This document shows, one piece after another, positions 28,870 through 37,662 of a stretch of 64,000 nt of DNA (position 1 is its first letter; the number at the start of each line of letters is the position of its first letter). The stretch comes from JAXGXT01 sp040772665 (GTDB lineage: Bacteria; Bacillota; Clostridia; Lachnospirales; Anaerotignaceae). The stretch is taken from the NCBI GenBank assembly GCA_040772665.1, contig JAXGXT010000001.1, positions 400,592 to 464,591 of the forward strand. The letters run 5' to 3'. The position numbers and the translations under genes were made by a program. The notes under the pieces were generated by a model. It ran no database searches, was not told the DNA's origin, and saw only the letters and a program-made list of their open reading frames with translations.

Positions 28870-29084
28870 ATTTCTTCCTCCTCAAAAATAAAAACTTCTT
28901 CAATTCTTCTTCCAAAACACTTGGCGATTTTATAAGCAAGTATTATTGACGGGTTATATTTCCCGTTTTCGAGGGAAATTATGGTCTGTCTTGAAACAAG
29001 TAATTTCTCTGCCAGCTCCTGTTGAGTCATGCTGAAATCTTTTCTCAATTGATTTATTCTATTTTTTATAATGATCACCGCCAT
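28866..29084 (-). CDS. XRE-family helix-turn-helix regulator
   Basis: 72 aa, consisting almost only of an XRE HTH domain (RINQLRKDFSMTQQELAEKLLVSRQTIISLENGKYNPS) and an acidic tail (EEVFIFEEEEI). The annotated start is ATG at 29084, but the ribosome-binding-like GGCGGTGATC lies just inside the frame, so translation could begin a few codons later, possibly at an unusual codon. Paired palindromes around its promoter indicate autoregulation. It is coupled to the downstream membrane protein. Confidence 0.85.
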   Translation of the reverse strand: MAVIIIKNRINQLRKDFSMTQQELAEKLLVSRQTIISLENGKYNPSIILAYKIAKCFGRRIEEVFIFEEEEI

Positions 29085-29091
29085 TCAAAAG

Positions 29092-29151
29092 GTAAAGCTT
29101 ACTTTACATATATAATATTCTTTATTCTTCCCAATGTCAAGCTTGCTTTAC
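29092..29151 (-). promoter_or_regulatory. Promoter and twin operators of the XRE regulator
   Basis: TTGACA (29135-29140), 17-base spacer and TATTAT (29112-29117) on the minus strand. GTAAAGCTTACTTTAC (29092-29107) covers the start point and GTCAAGCTTGCTTTAC (29136-29151) overlaps the -35 box. The two 16-bp sites match at 14 positions and lie 44 bases apart, a classic two-site autorepression layout. Confidence 0.75.
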
Positions 29152-29160
29152 ATTTGATTT

Positions 29161-29205
29161 AAAAAATTAAGGATAGTTCAAGGCTAACCTTAAACTATCC
29201 TTAAT
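29161..29205 (-). terminator. Terminator of the potABCD operon
   Basis: ATTAAGGATAGTT pairs with AACTATCCTTAAT around AAGGTTAGCCTTG on the minus strand, followed by a T-run, directly after the potD stop. Confidence 0.88.
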
Positions 29206-29210
29206 AAATT

Positions 29211-30293
29211 TTATTTGCTTGCTTTTACCTTAATCCAAAGTTCAGCTAACTTTTGCTTTAAAACCTCATTGTCTCTAAAAATTTCATCTTTTTCATATCC
29301 CGCTCTTGGAAGATAAGCCTCGTTTTCAAAATATAAACCGCCTTCTCCTGTCATTTCGTCAAGAACCTCTTGGTTTGTTGAACAATATCCAACTGTTTCC
29401 GAATTATCCATAGATGCATCATAAGTAAGCACATAATTTATAAACTCATGGGCAAGATCAGGGTTTTCGGCATTTTTAGGAATAACCATTGCATCACTCC
29501 AAATATTTGTGCCCTCTTTGGGCATTGAAAATGCCATTTCTTCATTTTCATCAAGAATCACTGCTGCATCACCGCTGTAAACAACAGCAATGTCTTTTGT
29601 TCCGTTCATCATTGCGTCAATAACCTCATCCGTTACATACGCAGGTGCCATTGTTTTGTTAAGCTCCACAAGCCACTCATAAGCATTTTGAATTTCTGTT
29701 TCATCTTCAGTGTTTACAGAATATCCAAGAGCTTTAAAAGCAGTCATAAAAGAATCCCTTTCGGAATCATAAATATAAACTCTTCCCTTATAGTCAGTAT
29801 TTTTAAGAATTTCAAAACCCTGTTCTTCAACAAGACTTTTAGGAACATTGTTTTCATTGTAAACAATTCCCACACTTCCCCAGAAATAAGGAACGGAATA
29901 TTTGTTGTCAATGTCATATTCAAGACCCTTAGCAGCCTCTGCAAGATTTTTCATGTTAGGTATCTTTTCTTTATCAATTTCCATAAGTGAATTTTCTTTT
30001 ATAAGCCTTTCAATCATATAATCAGAGGGAACTAAAACGTCATAGGAATCTCCCGCCTGAAGTTTTGTATACATCATTTCATTAGAATCAAAAAGCTCCA
30101 CAATAACCTTGCAGCCAAACTGCTTTTCAAAATCTGAAATCAGGTTTTCACCCATATACTCTCCCCAGTTGTAAAGCTTAAGTGTCTGACCCTTGTATTC
30201 TCCCTTTTCCCCCGATGAAGCCTCGGAACCTCCGCAGCCGCTTGCCATCAAAACCATTGTTAAAACTAAAATCGCTGATAATAATTTTTTCAT
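29211..30293 (-). CDS. potD: Spermidine/putrescine-binding lipoprotein PotD
   Basis: Extracellular substrate-binding component of the polyamine ABC importer, 360 aa. Signal peptide with lipobox ASGC at about residues 18-21; then LKLYNWGEYMGENLISDFEKQFG, typical of PotD/PotF, LVPSDYMIERLIKEN near 87 and VPYFWGSVGIVYNEN near 130, whose aromatic residues line the polyamine pocket in the family. Start ATG overlaps the stop of potC by 4 bases with AAAGGAAG upstream. Last gene of potABCD. Confidence 0.93.
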   Translation of the reverse strand: MKKLLSAILVLTMVLMASGCGGSEASSGEKGEYKGQTLKLYNWGEYMGENLISDFEKQFGCKVIVELFDSNEMMYTKLQAGDSYDVLVPSDYMIERLIKENSLMEIDKEKIPNMKNLAEAAKGLEYDIDNKYSVPYFWGSVGIVYNENNVPKSLVEEQGFEILKNTDYKGRVYIYDSERDSFMTAFKALGYSVNTEDETEIQNAYEWLVELNKTMAPAYVTDEVIDAMMNGTKDIAVVYSGDAAVILDENEEMAFSMPKEGTNIWSDAMVIPKNAENPDLAHEFINYVLTYDASMDNSETVGYCSTNQEVLDEMTGEGGLYFENEAYLPRAGYEKDEIFRDNEVLKQKLAELWIKVKASK

Positions 30294-31078
30294 TTTGCAT
30301 TCTTCCTTTCTTTTATCATTGGAATTACATTTATAAGCACAAGAACAAAAGTGATAATTAATATTATTATTGTAGAAAGAGCATTTATAGAAGGGTTAAT
30401 CCTCTTGCTCATAGTGTAAACAAGAATTGAAATATTGCTTATTCCGTTTCCCGTCACAAAATAGGAAATTATAAAATCATCAAAGCTCATTGTAAACGCA
30501 ATAAGCGCCCCGGAAACAATACCAGGCATAATTTGGGGCACAATAACCTTTGTCATTGCCTGCCAAGGCGTTGCCCCTAAATCCATACAGGCGTCAGCAA
30601 GGTTTGGGTCAAGACTTCTAAGCTTTGGTGTAACACTAAGCATAACATATGGTATGCAAAACATAACATGGGCTAAAAGCATTGTTAAAAACCCTTTTTT
30701 TATTCCCCATGCACTAAAAAACATAAGCAACCCTATTGCAGTAACTATTTCAGGGTTCATAATGGGCAAATCGTTTATTCTTTCAATTCCTGCTTTTAAA
30801 ATTTTATTGCTCCTTGATAAACCTATAGCAGTAATTGTGCCCACAATTGTGGAAATTATTGTTGCTAAAACAGCAATCAAAACAGTATAAAAAATTGCAT
30901 CCGTCATGTCCGAGGAGGAAAACATTCTTTCATACCATCTTAGTGAAAAACCGCTCCAGTGAGTAAGTGACCTGTTGGAATTAAATGAAAACACAACAGT
31001 ATAAACTATGGGGGCATAGAAAAATATCATCATTAAAACAATAAATATTTTGGAGAAAATCTTTCTTTCTTTTTTCAC
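30290..31078 (-). CDS. potC: Spermidine/putrescine ABC permease PotC
   Basis: 262-aa inner-membrane permease with six hydrophobic segments. The EAA loop for contact with the ATPase is at about residue 165 (DACMDLGATPWQAMTKVIVPQIMPGIVSG). FSFNSNRSLTHWSGFSLRWYERMF near residue 28-50 and the MSFDDFIISYFVTG motif are typical of PotC. It overlaps potB and potD by 4 bases each. Confidence 0.93.
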   Translation of the reverse strand: MKKERKIFSKIFIVLMMIFFYAPIVYTVVFSFNSNRSLTHWSGFSLRWYERMFSSSDMTDAIFYTVLIAVLATIISTIVGTITAIGLSRSNKILKAGIERINDLPIMNPEIVTAIGLLMFFSAWGIKKGFLTMLLAHVMFCIPYVMLSVTPKLRSLDPNLADACMDLGATPWQAMTKVIVPQIMPGIVSGALIAFTMSFDDFIISYFVTGNGISNISILVYTMSKRINPSINALSTIIILIITFVLVLINVIPMIKERKNAK

Positions 31079-31917
31079 TTGTCCGCCCCTCCCTCAGCTC
31101 CATTATTTTTATCAACCTTTTTGGTTATATACATTGAAAACATTATAATAAGAGCCATTATTAATGAAATCGCCGAGCCAAAGTTCCAGTTCCCCACAGT
31201 TAAAAACTGGCTTTCAATTACATTTCCAATGAGCACATACTGTCCGCCTCCTAAAAGCTTTGGTATAAAAAAGCTGGAAACAGCAGGCAAAAACACAAGC
31301 GTTACACCGCTTATAACCCCGGGCAGTGATAAAGGCAGAATTATTTTTAAAAACCTTTGCAAACTGTTGGCACCAAGGTCATTGGCAGCATCAAGAAGGC
31401 TTTTATCCATTTTTGTTAAAGATGTGTAAATCTGCAAAATCATAAAAGGTATAAAATTATACACCATTCCAAGAACAACGGCAAAAGAGGTGTGCAAAAG
31501 CTTAACAGGCTTAATGCCGAAAAACCCTAAAATCATGTTTATAACACCGTCATCTTGTAAAATTCCCATCCATGCATAAGTTCTTACAAGCATGTTTATC
31601 CACATGGGTATTGTTATAAGAAGAACAAGCATAACCTTCACCCTTGGAGTTGAGCCGGCAATAATGTATGCTGTTGGATAGCCTATTAAAACACATAAAA
31701 CAGTTGTTACAGCGGCAATCCAAAGACTTCTTTTCAAAACATCAAGAAAAATAGGGTCACTGAAAAAATATTTAAAATTATCCATTGTAAACTTAAATGT
31801 TGTTACATTGTTTCCCTTTGTTGTTATGGCATACATAACTATAAGAAGCATGGGAAGAACAATCATTACGGCAATCCAAAGCAGATACGGATATGCCATG
31901 GTGCGAAATTGTTTCAT
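31075..31917 (-). CDS. potB: Spermidine/putrescine ABC permease PotB
   Basis: 280-aa permease with six hydrophobic segments, the partner of PotC. The EAA-type loop reads DAANDLGANSLQRFLKIILPLSLPGVISG (about residues 178-206). YPTAYIIAGSTPRVK near 80 and NMLVRTYAWMGILQDDGVIN near 108 are typical of the PotB/PotH branch. It follows potA by 3 bases and overlaps potC by 4. Confidence 0.93.
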   Translation of the reverse strand: MKQFRTMAYPYLLWIAVMIVLPMLLIVMYAITTKGNNVTTFKFTMDNFKYFFSDPIFLDVLKRSLWIAAVTTVLCVLIGYPTAYIIAGSTPRVKVMLVLLITIPMWINMLVRTYAWMGILQDDGVINMILGFFGIKPVKLLHTSFAVVLGMVYNFIPFMILQIYTSLTKMDKSLLDAANDLGANSLQRFLKIILPLSLPGVISGVTLVFLPAVSSFFIPKLLGGGQYVLIGNVIESQFLTVGNWNFGSAISLIMALIIMFSMYITKKVDKNNGAEGGADK

Positions 31918-31920
31918 TTT

Positions 31921-33495
31921 TTATCTTCCTCCTTGCTTTTTCATAATGTGTATGTCTTCAGGCTCAAACATAAGCCCGACTACCTGCCCTTCTTCAAACT
32001 TATCTGTGGTGTCAACTTTATACTGATATCCTTCGGTGTTAAAGGTAACAAAATAATCTCCCTCTGTTATATTTTCCGGGTCAAAATCATAAACCACATC
32101 TGTTATTTCAACGGAAGAATCATCATCAAGGCTCCAGGCGGAGGCATTTGCCCATGTTTTTAAATCTGTGTCAAGGGCAATACTTTCTTTTATATCGTCA
32201 ATCTTTTTAAAGAAATTAACTGCAAAAATCTCTTCTTGATGCTCGTTGCTGACAATTCTGTTTTCATCACGAACAATCATGTTTGCAGTGGCAATGGTTC
32301 CTGACGCTGTTGAAAAGGTAACAGGATAAATGCCGTTTTTTGCTTCAATTCTGTATTCCACTTTGTTTATGGAAATAAGCACATCCTCGTCAGGGTCCCA
32401 TGCTTGGGCATCGGCACGTGCAATAATCTCCGCATCAGTAAGCTCTTCAACGTCATTTACGTCAAGATAAAAATCATTGGCACTCATCTTTTCATTTGCC
32501 TCGGTGTTGAAAACAGGCCTGTCTTTAGAAACAGTCATTATAACGGTAATGCTTGTTCCTGCCCTTGTTTCAACAATTGTTTCATAATGAACTCCCTTAA
32601 AAAGCACAGATTTAACAACACCTTTAAGCTTTCCCCTCTCCTTTGGAACAATGTCTAAATCCTCAGGACGGATAACAACATCCACCTTTTCATTATCGGA
32701 AAACCCTCTGTCAACACATTCAAACCTTTTGTCCTCAAATATTACCTCGTTGTCCTTAATCATAATTCCTTCAATGATGTTGCTTTCTCCTATAAAGTTT
32801 GCCACAAACTCGTTAATAGGCTCATTGTAAATGTCAGTGGGGGAACCAATCTGCTGAATTTCTCCCTCTTTCATAACAACAATCTTATCACTCATTGTCA
32901 AGGCTTCTTCCTGGTCATGGGTAACATAAATAAAGGTAATGCCCACCTCTTTTTGTATTTTTTTAAGCTCCTGCTGCATTTCCTTTCTAAGCTTTAAATC
33001 AAGAGCACCTAAAGGCTCATCAAGCAAAAGCACCATAGGCTCGTTAACCAAGGCTCTGGCAATGGCAACCCTTTGCTGCTGGCCGCCGCTCATTTCCGCA
33101 ACACCTCTTTTGCCATACTCCTCAAGATTAACAAGCTTTAACATTCTGTTAACCTTCTGCTCAATAATGTCTTTAGGTTCTTTTTTAATTTTAAGCCCAA
33201 AGGCAATGTTATCATAAACATTCATGTGGGGAAAAAGTGCATACTTTTGAAAAACCGTGTTTAATTCCCTTTTATAAGGAGGAAGAAAAGTAATGTCCTC
33301 ATTATCAAAAATAACCTTTCCTTCACCGGGCGTTAAAAACCCGCCTAAAATTCTAAGAAGAGTTGTTTTGCCGCAGCCTGAAGGCCCAAGAAGTGTAACA
33401 AATTCATTTTCATATATATCAAGACTGATGCCCTTTAGAACAAGCTGCCCGTCAAAATCTTTAACAATATTTTTAAACTGTATTAGCTTACGCAT
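31921..33495 (-). CDS. potA: Polyamine ABC transporter ATPase PotA with duplicated Ig-like insert
   Basis: Energises polyamine uptake. Residues 1-235 are a normal ATPase: Walker A GPSGCGKTT (38-46), Q-loop Q83, signature MSGGQQQR (135-142), Walker B VLLLDEP (155-161), H-loop H193. The TOBE region starts near 240. At 524 aa it is about 170 residues longer than usual: residues about 323-495 hold two related units (339-407 and 424-492), each ending GIYPVTFSTASG-like or GDYFVTFNTEG-like, as in bacterial Ig-type folds, spliced into TOBE before its last strand EEGQVVGLMFEPEDIHIM. ATG at 33495 follows AGGAGG. First gene of potABCD. Confidence 0.92.
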   Translation of the reverse strand: MRKLIQFKNIVKDFDGQLVLKGISLDIYENEFVTLLGPSGCGKTTLLRILGGFLTPGEGKVIFDNEDITFLPPYKRELNTVFQKYALFPHMNVYDNIAFGLKIKKEPKDIIEQKVNRMLKLVNLEEYGKRGVAEMSGGQQQRVAIARALVNEPMVLLLDEPLGALDLKLRKEMQQELKKIQKEVGITFIYVTHDQEEALTMSDKIVVMKEGEIQQIGSPTDIYNEPINEFVANFIGESNIIEGIMIKDNEVIFEDKRFECVDRGFSDNEKVDVVIRPEDLDIVPKERGKLKGVVKSVLFKGVHYETIVETRAGTSITVIMTVSKDRPVFNTEANEKMSANDFYLDVNDVEELTDAEIIARADAQAWDPDEDVLISINKVEYRIEAKNGIYPVTFSTASGTIATANMIVRDENRIVSNEHQEEIFAVNFFKKIDDIKESIALDTDLKTWANASAWSLDDDSSVEITDVVYDFDPENITEGDYFVTFNTEGYQYKVDTTDKFEEGQVVGLMFEPEDIHIMKKQGGR

Positions 33496-33567
33496 TTTTA
33501 GCCTCCTAAAATTACAAACATCCATAAAACTCCTGTCTTTCTGTGTCCATATGGTTCTGTATTTCAT

Positions 33568-33862
33568 ATATAATTAATAAACGACTTGGTTTTTATTATA
33601 ATTCAATTACCCTTTAATTTATATCACATTTTAACTTTCTTATGAAAAGTCCTTATATTTCTCAAACCATTATATATTAGTGTTAAAAAAAATCAATTGC
33701 CTGCAAACATTTTCTTTATTTTTGTTTAACCTTTATACTCTTTTATACAAAAAGATATAGGTTTCTGTCTGTGTTAAAAAATCTTCGGCTTTGATTAGGG
33801 TAATTGTTTGTGCATAGTCTTTATGTTAATATTAAGTATATATAAAACAGAAAGGATAAAAA
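33568..33862. other. Divergent intergenic region between potA and the HAD gene
   Basis: A+T-rich. For the plus-strand HAD gene a plausible promoter is TTGTTT (33804-33809), 17 bases, TAATAT (33827-33832). I find no convincing single promoter for potABCD and no riboswitch-like structure. Confidence 0.4.
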
Positions 33863-34699
33863 ATGAGAGAACATAACATAAAACTTATAGCAAGTGACCT
33901 TGACGGTACACTTCTTAATAAAGATAAGCACCTGACAGACAGAACAGCCCGTGCCTTAAAAGCTCTTTCTAAAAAGGGTATTATTTTTGTGCCCGCAACA
34001 GGCAGACCGTTGTTTTCTGTTCCCGACTATATAAAAAACTTTGATGCTGTTAAATATATAATAACAAGCAACGGTGCAGCAACAAATAAAATGCCCACAG
34101 GGGAAGAAATTCTTTCCCGCACACTTTCCTGCGATGATATTAAAAACGTCTGCGAAATCATACATAACAAAAAAATAATGATAGAAGTTTTTTCAAAAGG
34201 AAAAGCATACACAGATAAAAAGTTTCTTGATAACCTAAGCCTTTACGGTGTAACAGGAATGCATGCAGACTATACTTTATCAACAAGGTATCCTGTGGAA
34301 AACCTTATGTCCGCCCTTACAAAAACCACATTGCCTGTGGAAAACATTAACCTTATTTTCACGGATTTGTCATTAAGACAAGAAATAAATCTTCAAATTC
34401 AGCAAAAAAACTTTGCTCAAATAACAAGCTCCTCACCTAAAAACCTTGAAATAACAAGCCGCTTTGCATCAAAAGGCTCGGCCCTTAAACATATCTGCAC
34501 ACTTCTTGGTATTTCCATGTCTGAAACCATGTGCTTTGGCGACGGGGAAAATGATACGGATATGCTGAAAGAATGCGGCTATAGCTTTGCCATGAATAAC
34601 AGCAGTGATTATGTAAAATCCTTTGCAAAATATACTGCTCAAAGCTGTGACGAGGAGGGGGTTGCAAAGGTAATTGAAAACTTTATTCTTTCTTCTTGA
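33863..34699 (+). CDS. Cof-type HAD-superfamily phosphatase
   Basis: 278-aa cytosolic haloacid-dehalogenase hydrolase of the Cof/IIB subfamily. Motif I is LIASDLDGTLL (residues 8-18, nucleophile Asp), motif II ATGRP near 53, a cap domain from about 85 to 185, motif III Lys in RFASKGSALKHI near 208 and motif IV CFGDGENDTDMLK near 230. Members dephosphorylate sugar phosphates, flavin or other small phosphates; the substrate cannot be deduced. AAAGGA precedes the ATG. Not obviously linked to its neighbours. Confidence 0.88.
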   Translation: MREHNIKLIASDLDGTLLNKDKHLTDRTARALKALSKKGIIFVPATGRPLFSVPDYIKNFDAVKYIITSNGAATNKMPTGEEILSRTLSCDDIKNVCEIIHNKKIMIEVFSKGKAYTDKKFLDNLSLYGVTGMHADYTLSTRYPVENLMSALTKTTLPVENINLIFTDLSLRQEINLQIQQKNFAQITSSSPKNLEITSRFASKGSALKHICTLLGISMSETMCFGDGENDTDMLKECGYSFAMNNSSDYVKSFAKYTAQSCDEEGVAKVIENFILSS

Positions 34700-34828
34700 A
34701 AAGATAAGACTTTCATTATAAAATGTAAAGGTTGTTTAAGCGGCATAGGCAGTTTTATACACAAAAAGCAAGCTTAATAAACTTATCCAAAACCGCTAAT
34801 TTTCTATATATTTTAGGAGCTTAAAAAA

Positions 34829-36385
34829 ATGAGTATTTTAAATGTTCAAAACTTAACCCACGGCTTCGGAGACAGAGCCATATTCAACAACGTATCTTTT
34901 CGCCTTTTAAAGGGCGAGCATGTAGGGTTTGTGGGTGCCAACGGCGAGGGTAAATCCACTTTCATGAATATAATCACAGGTACCCTTATGCCTGATGAAG
35001 GCAAAATCGAATGGAGCAAAAATGTAAAGGTTGGCTATCTTGACCAGCACACAGCCTTAGAAAAAGGCATGACAATTCGTGATGTACTTAAAAGTGCCTT
35101 TGCCTCCCTTTTTCAGCTTGAAGAGCGTATGAACCTGATATGCGACACAATGGGCGAAGCAAATGCCGACGAAATGGAATTAATGATGGAAGAGCTTGGC
35201 GAAATTCAAGACACCCTTGCCTCTCACGATTTTTATATAATAGACTCAAAAGTAGACGAAGTTGGACGTGCCTTAGGCCTTGAAGACATAGGCTTTGAAA
35301 AGGATGTAACAGACCTTAGCGGAGGGCAAAGAACAAAGGTGCTTTTAGCTAAGCTTCTCCTTGAAAAACCTGATATACTTCTTCTTGACGAGCCTACCAA
35401 CTACCTTGACGAAAGCCATATTGAATGGCTTAAAAGATATCTTATAGACTATGAAAATGCCTTTATACTTATTTCCCATGACCTGCCTTTTTTAAACAGC
35501 GTTATTAACCTGATTTATCATGTGGAAAACGCTGAAATAAACAGATATGTGGGAGATTATAATAAATTCCAAGAAATCCATGCCATGAAAAAAGCCCAGC
35601 TTGAGGCGGCATATAAAAAACAACAGCAGGAAATTGATGACCTTAAGGACTTTGTTGCAAGAAACAAGGCAAGAGTTTCAACAAGAAACATGGCAATGTC
35701 AAGACAAAAAAAGCTGGATAAAATGGATGTTATTGAGCTTGCCAGAGAAAAACCCAAGCCTGAATTTAACTTCAAAGAAGCAAGAGCGGCAAGCAGATAT
35801 ATATTTGAAACAAAGGATTTGGTTATAGGCTATGACGAGCCTCTTTCAAAGCCCCTTACTTTGCAAATGGAGCGAGGGCAGAAAATCGCACTGACAGGCG
35901 CCAACGGCATAGGCAAAACAACACTGCTAAAAAGTATACTGGGCATAATACCGCCCCTTAGCGGAACAACAACACTGGGAGATTATTTATACACAGGATA
36001 TTTTGAACAGGAAAAGAAATATGACGACAACGTAACATGCATAGAGGAAATATGGAAAGAGTTTCCCTCCTACACACAATATGAGGTAAGAAGTGCCTTA
36101 GCCAAGTGCGGCCTTACCACCAAACATATAGAAAGCATGGTAAAGGTTTTAAGCGGCGGCGAACAAGCAAAGGTGCGTCTTTGCAAGCTTATAAATAACG
36201 AAACCAACGTACTGCTTTTAGACGAGCCTACCAACCACCTGGACGCAGATGCCAAAGAAGAGCTAAAACGGGCACTTAAAGCCTATAAAGGGAGCATTCT
36301 TCTAATCTGCCACGAGCCTGAGTTTTATGAAGGCTTGGCAACAGAGGTGTGGAACTGCGAAAGCTGGACAACAAAAAGTATATAG
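34829..36385 (+). CDS. ABC-F family ATPase (ribosome-associated type)
   Basis: 518-aa soluble protein with two ABC cassettes and no membrane segment. Walker A sites are GANGEGKST (near 36) and GANGIGKTT (near 352); signatures are LSGGQRTK (near 163) and LSGGEQAK (near 440); Walker B sites LLLDEPTNYLD and LLLDEPTNHLD. The linker (about 250-310) is highly charged and helical (KKQQQEIDDLKDFVARNKARVSTRNMAMSRQKKLDKMD), the part that in ABC-F proteins reaches the P-site tRNA. Probably a translation factor; some relatives protect against ribosome-targeting antibiotics, but sequence does not show that here. Confidence 0.9.
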   Translation: MSILNVQNLTHGFGDRAIFNNVSFRLLKGEHVGFVGANGEGKSTFMNIITGTLMPDEGKIEWSKNVKVGYLDQHTALEKGMTIRDVLKSAFASLFQLEERMNLICDTMGEANADEMELMMEELGEIQDTLASHDFYIIDSKVDEVGRALGLEDIGFEKDVTDLSGGQRTKVLLAKLLLEKPDILLLDEPTNYLDESHIEWLKRYLIDYENAFILISHDLPFLNSVINLIYHVENAEINRYVGDYNKFQEIHAMKKAQLEAAYKKQQQEIDDLKDFVARNKARVSTRNMAMSRQKKLDKMDVIELAREKPKPEFNFKEARAASRYIFETKDLVIGYDEPLSKPLTLQMERGQKIALTGANGIGKTTLLKSILGIIPPLSGTTTLGDYLYTGYFEQEKKYDDNVTCIEEIWKEFPSYTQYEVRSALAKCGLTTKHIESMVKVLSGGEQAKVRLCKLINNETNVLLLDEPTNHLDADAKEELKRALKAYKGSILLICHEPEFYEGLATEVWNCESWTTKSI

Positions 36386-36408
36386 TAGAAAAATACTGCT
36401 TGAGCTTT

Positions 36409-36720
36409 GTTAAGACCTTAGGCTTATGTTAAGACCTTGGACTTATGTTAAGACCTTGGACTTATGTTAAGACCTTGGGCTTATGTCAGCACTTTGCTTC
36501 GCAAAGCAGGCACTTCGTGCCTGTGGCATCTATCTTTGCCATGCATACCCAAACCCATTCACTTTTTGAAAAAAGTAAAACAAAAACTTTTCTAAAACCG
36601 CATATTCATGCGGTTTTAAACGGGTCAAGGGGCAAGCCCCTTGCGGGGTATTGGGGCAGAGCCCCAAGGTCTTGATCCCCAAGGTCTTGATCCCCAAGGT
36701 CTTGATCCCCAAGGTCTTAC
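36409..36720. repeat. Mosaic palindromic repeat, copy R1, with inverted tandem arrays at both ends
   Basis: Left end: four 19-bp tandem units GTTAAGACCTTGGACTTAT (36409-36484, first and last slightly varied). Right end: four 15-bp units AAGGTCTTGATCCCC (36666-36720). The ends share AAGACCTTGG/CCAAGGTCTT in inverted orientation. Between them are CTTTGCTTCGCAAAG, GGCACTTCGTGCC, ACTTTTTGAAAAAAGT, ACCGCATATTCATGCGGT, CAAGGGGCAAGCCCCTTG and TGGGGCAGAGCCCCA palindromes. The central part (about 36485-36620) recurs inverted at 40478-40620 at roughly 95 percent identity. No coding function is likely. Confidence 0.85.
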
Positions 36721-36757
36721 CCCTCAGCATTCATCTTTAAATATAGGAGGTCTTTTA

Positions 36758-37660
36758 ATGAACCATACTGCCCGTGGCCACCTTTCGGCCATTTTTTGTG
36801 TCATTGTTTGGGGCACGACATTTGTTTCCACAAAAGTTTTGCTAAACCAACTAACCCCAATAGAAATACTTTTTATCCGCTTCACCCTTGGCTTTGCGGC
36901 GCTTAACCTGCTCTATCCCAAGCGTTTTATTGTTGAAAATAAACACCATGAACTTCTGTTTGCCGCCGCCGGACTTTGCGGCGTAACTCTCTACTTCCTT
37001 TTGGAAAACATTGCTCTTACTTATACCTTCGCTTCAAATGTAGGCATAATCGTTTCCGTTGCACCGTTTTTCACAGCAATCGTTGCAAAAATCGTCTTTA
37101 AAAACCAACACCTTTCAGTAACCTTTTACATTGGCTTTATTCTTGCCATGACAGGCATTGTTATTATAAGCCTAAACGGCAGCAAAGTCCTGAAACTAAA
37201 CCCCCTCGGCGATATCCTCTGCGTTACCGCAACACTCTTTTGGGCGTTTTACTGTGCAATCTGTAAAAAAATAAGCGAGTTTCACTATAACACAATCCAA
37301 GCCACAAGACGTATCTTCCTCTACGGAATACTTTTTATGGTTCCTCCGCTGTTTTTCATGGACTTTTCACCTACCCTTGAAACTTTGCTTAAACCAACCA
37401 TACTTTTTAACCTGTTGTTTTTAAGCTTGTTCGCCTCTGCACTTTGCTTTGTTTTCTGGAACTATGCACTTAAACACATAGGCCCCGTTAAAACAAGCGT
37501 GTATCTGTATGCCTCACCGGTAATAACCATTGCCTTTGCGGCAATCGTTTTAAACGAACCTGTTACAAAAACCATGGTTGTGGGCACAATACTTACCCTT
37601 TTGGGCCTTGTTGCAAGCCAATACACTTATAAACCAAAAATCCAAACTGCAGATAACTAA
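36758..37660 (+). CDS. EamA-family (DMT superfamily) transporter
   Basis: 300-aa membrane protein with about ten hydrophobic segments arranged as two EamA repeats; the first has FCVIVWGTTFVSTKVLLNQLTPIEILFIRF, the second FWAFYCAICKKISEF and AGTA-type helices ending in LNEPVTKTMVVGTILTLLGLVAS. Members export amino acids or other metabolites. I choose the ATG at 36758, behind AGGAGG; the frame runs 39 codons upstream through the DNA repeat R1 (a DPQGL pentapeptide repeat in translation), which is not real protein. A terminator follows. Confidence 0.88.
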   Translation: MNHTARGHLSAIFCVIVWGTTFVSTKVLLNQLTPIEILFIRFTLGFAALNLLYPKRFIVENKHHELLFAAAGLCGVTLYFLLENIALTYTFASNVGIIVSVAPFFTAIVAKIVFKNQHLSVTFYIGFILAMTGIVIISLNGSKVLKLNPLGDILCVTATLFWAFYCAICKKISEFHYNTIQATRRIFLYGILFMVPPLFFMDFSPTLETLLKPTILFNLLFLSLFASALCFVFWNYALKHIGPVKTSVYLYASPVITIAFAAIVLNEPVTKTMVVGTILTLLGLVASQYTYKPKIQTADN

Positions 37661-37662
37661 AA

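Noticed and set aside
36409..36484. Possible CRISPR array
   Set aside because: Units are contiguous 19-mers without unique spacers, and no cas gene is near.
36641..36757. In-frame N-terminal extension of the EamA transporter with DPQGL pentapeptide repeats
   Set aside because: It is the translation of the 15-bp DNA tandem array of repeat R1; a strong AGGAGG and ATG at 36758 begin the true gene.
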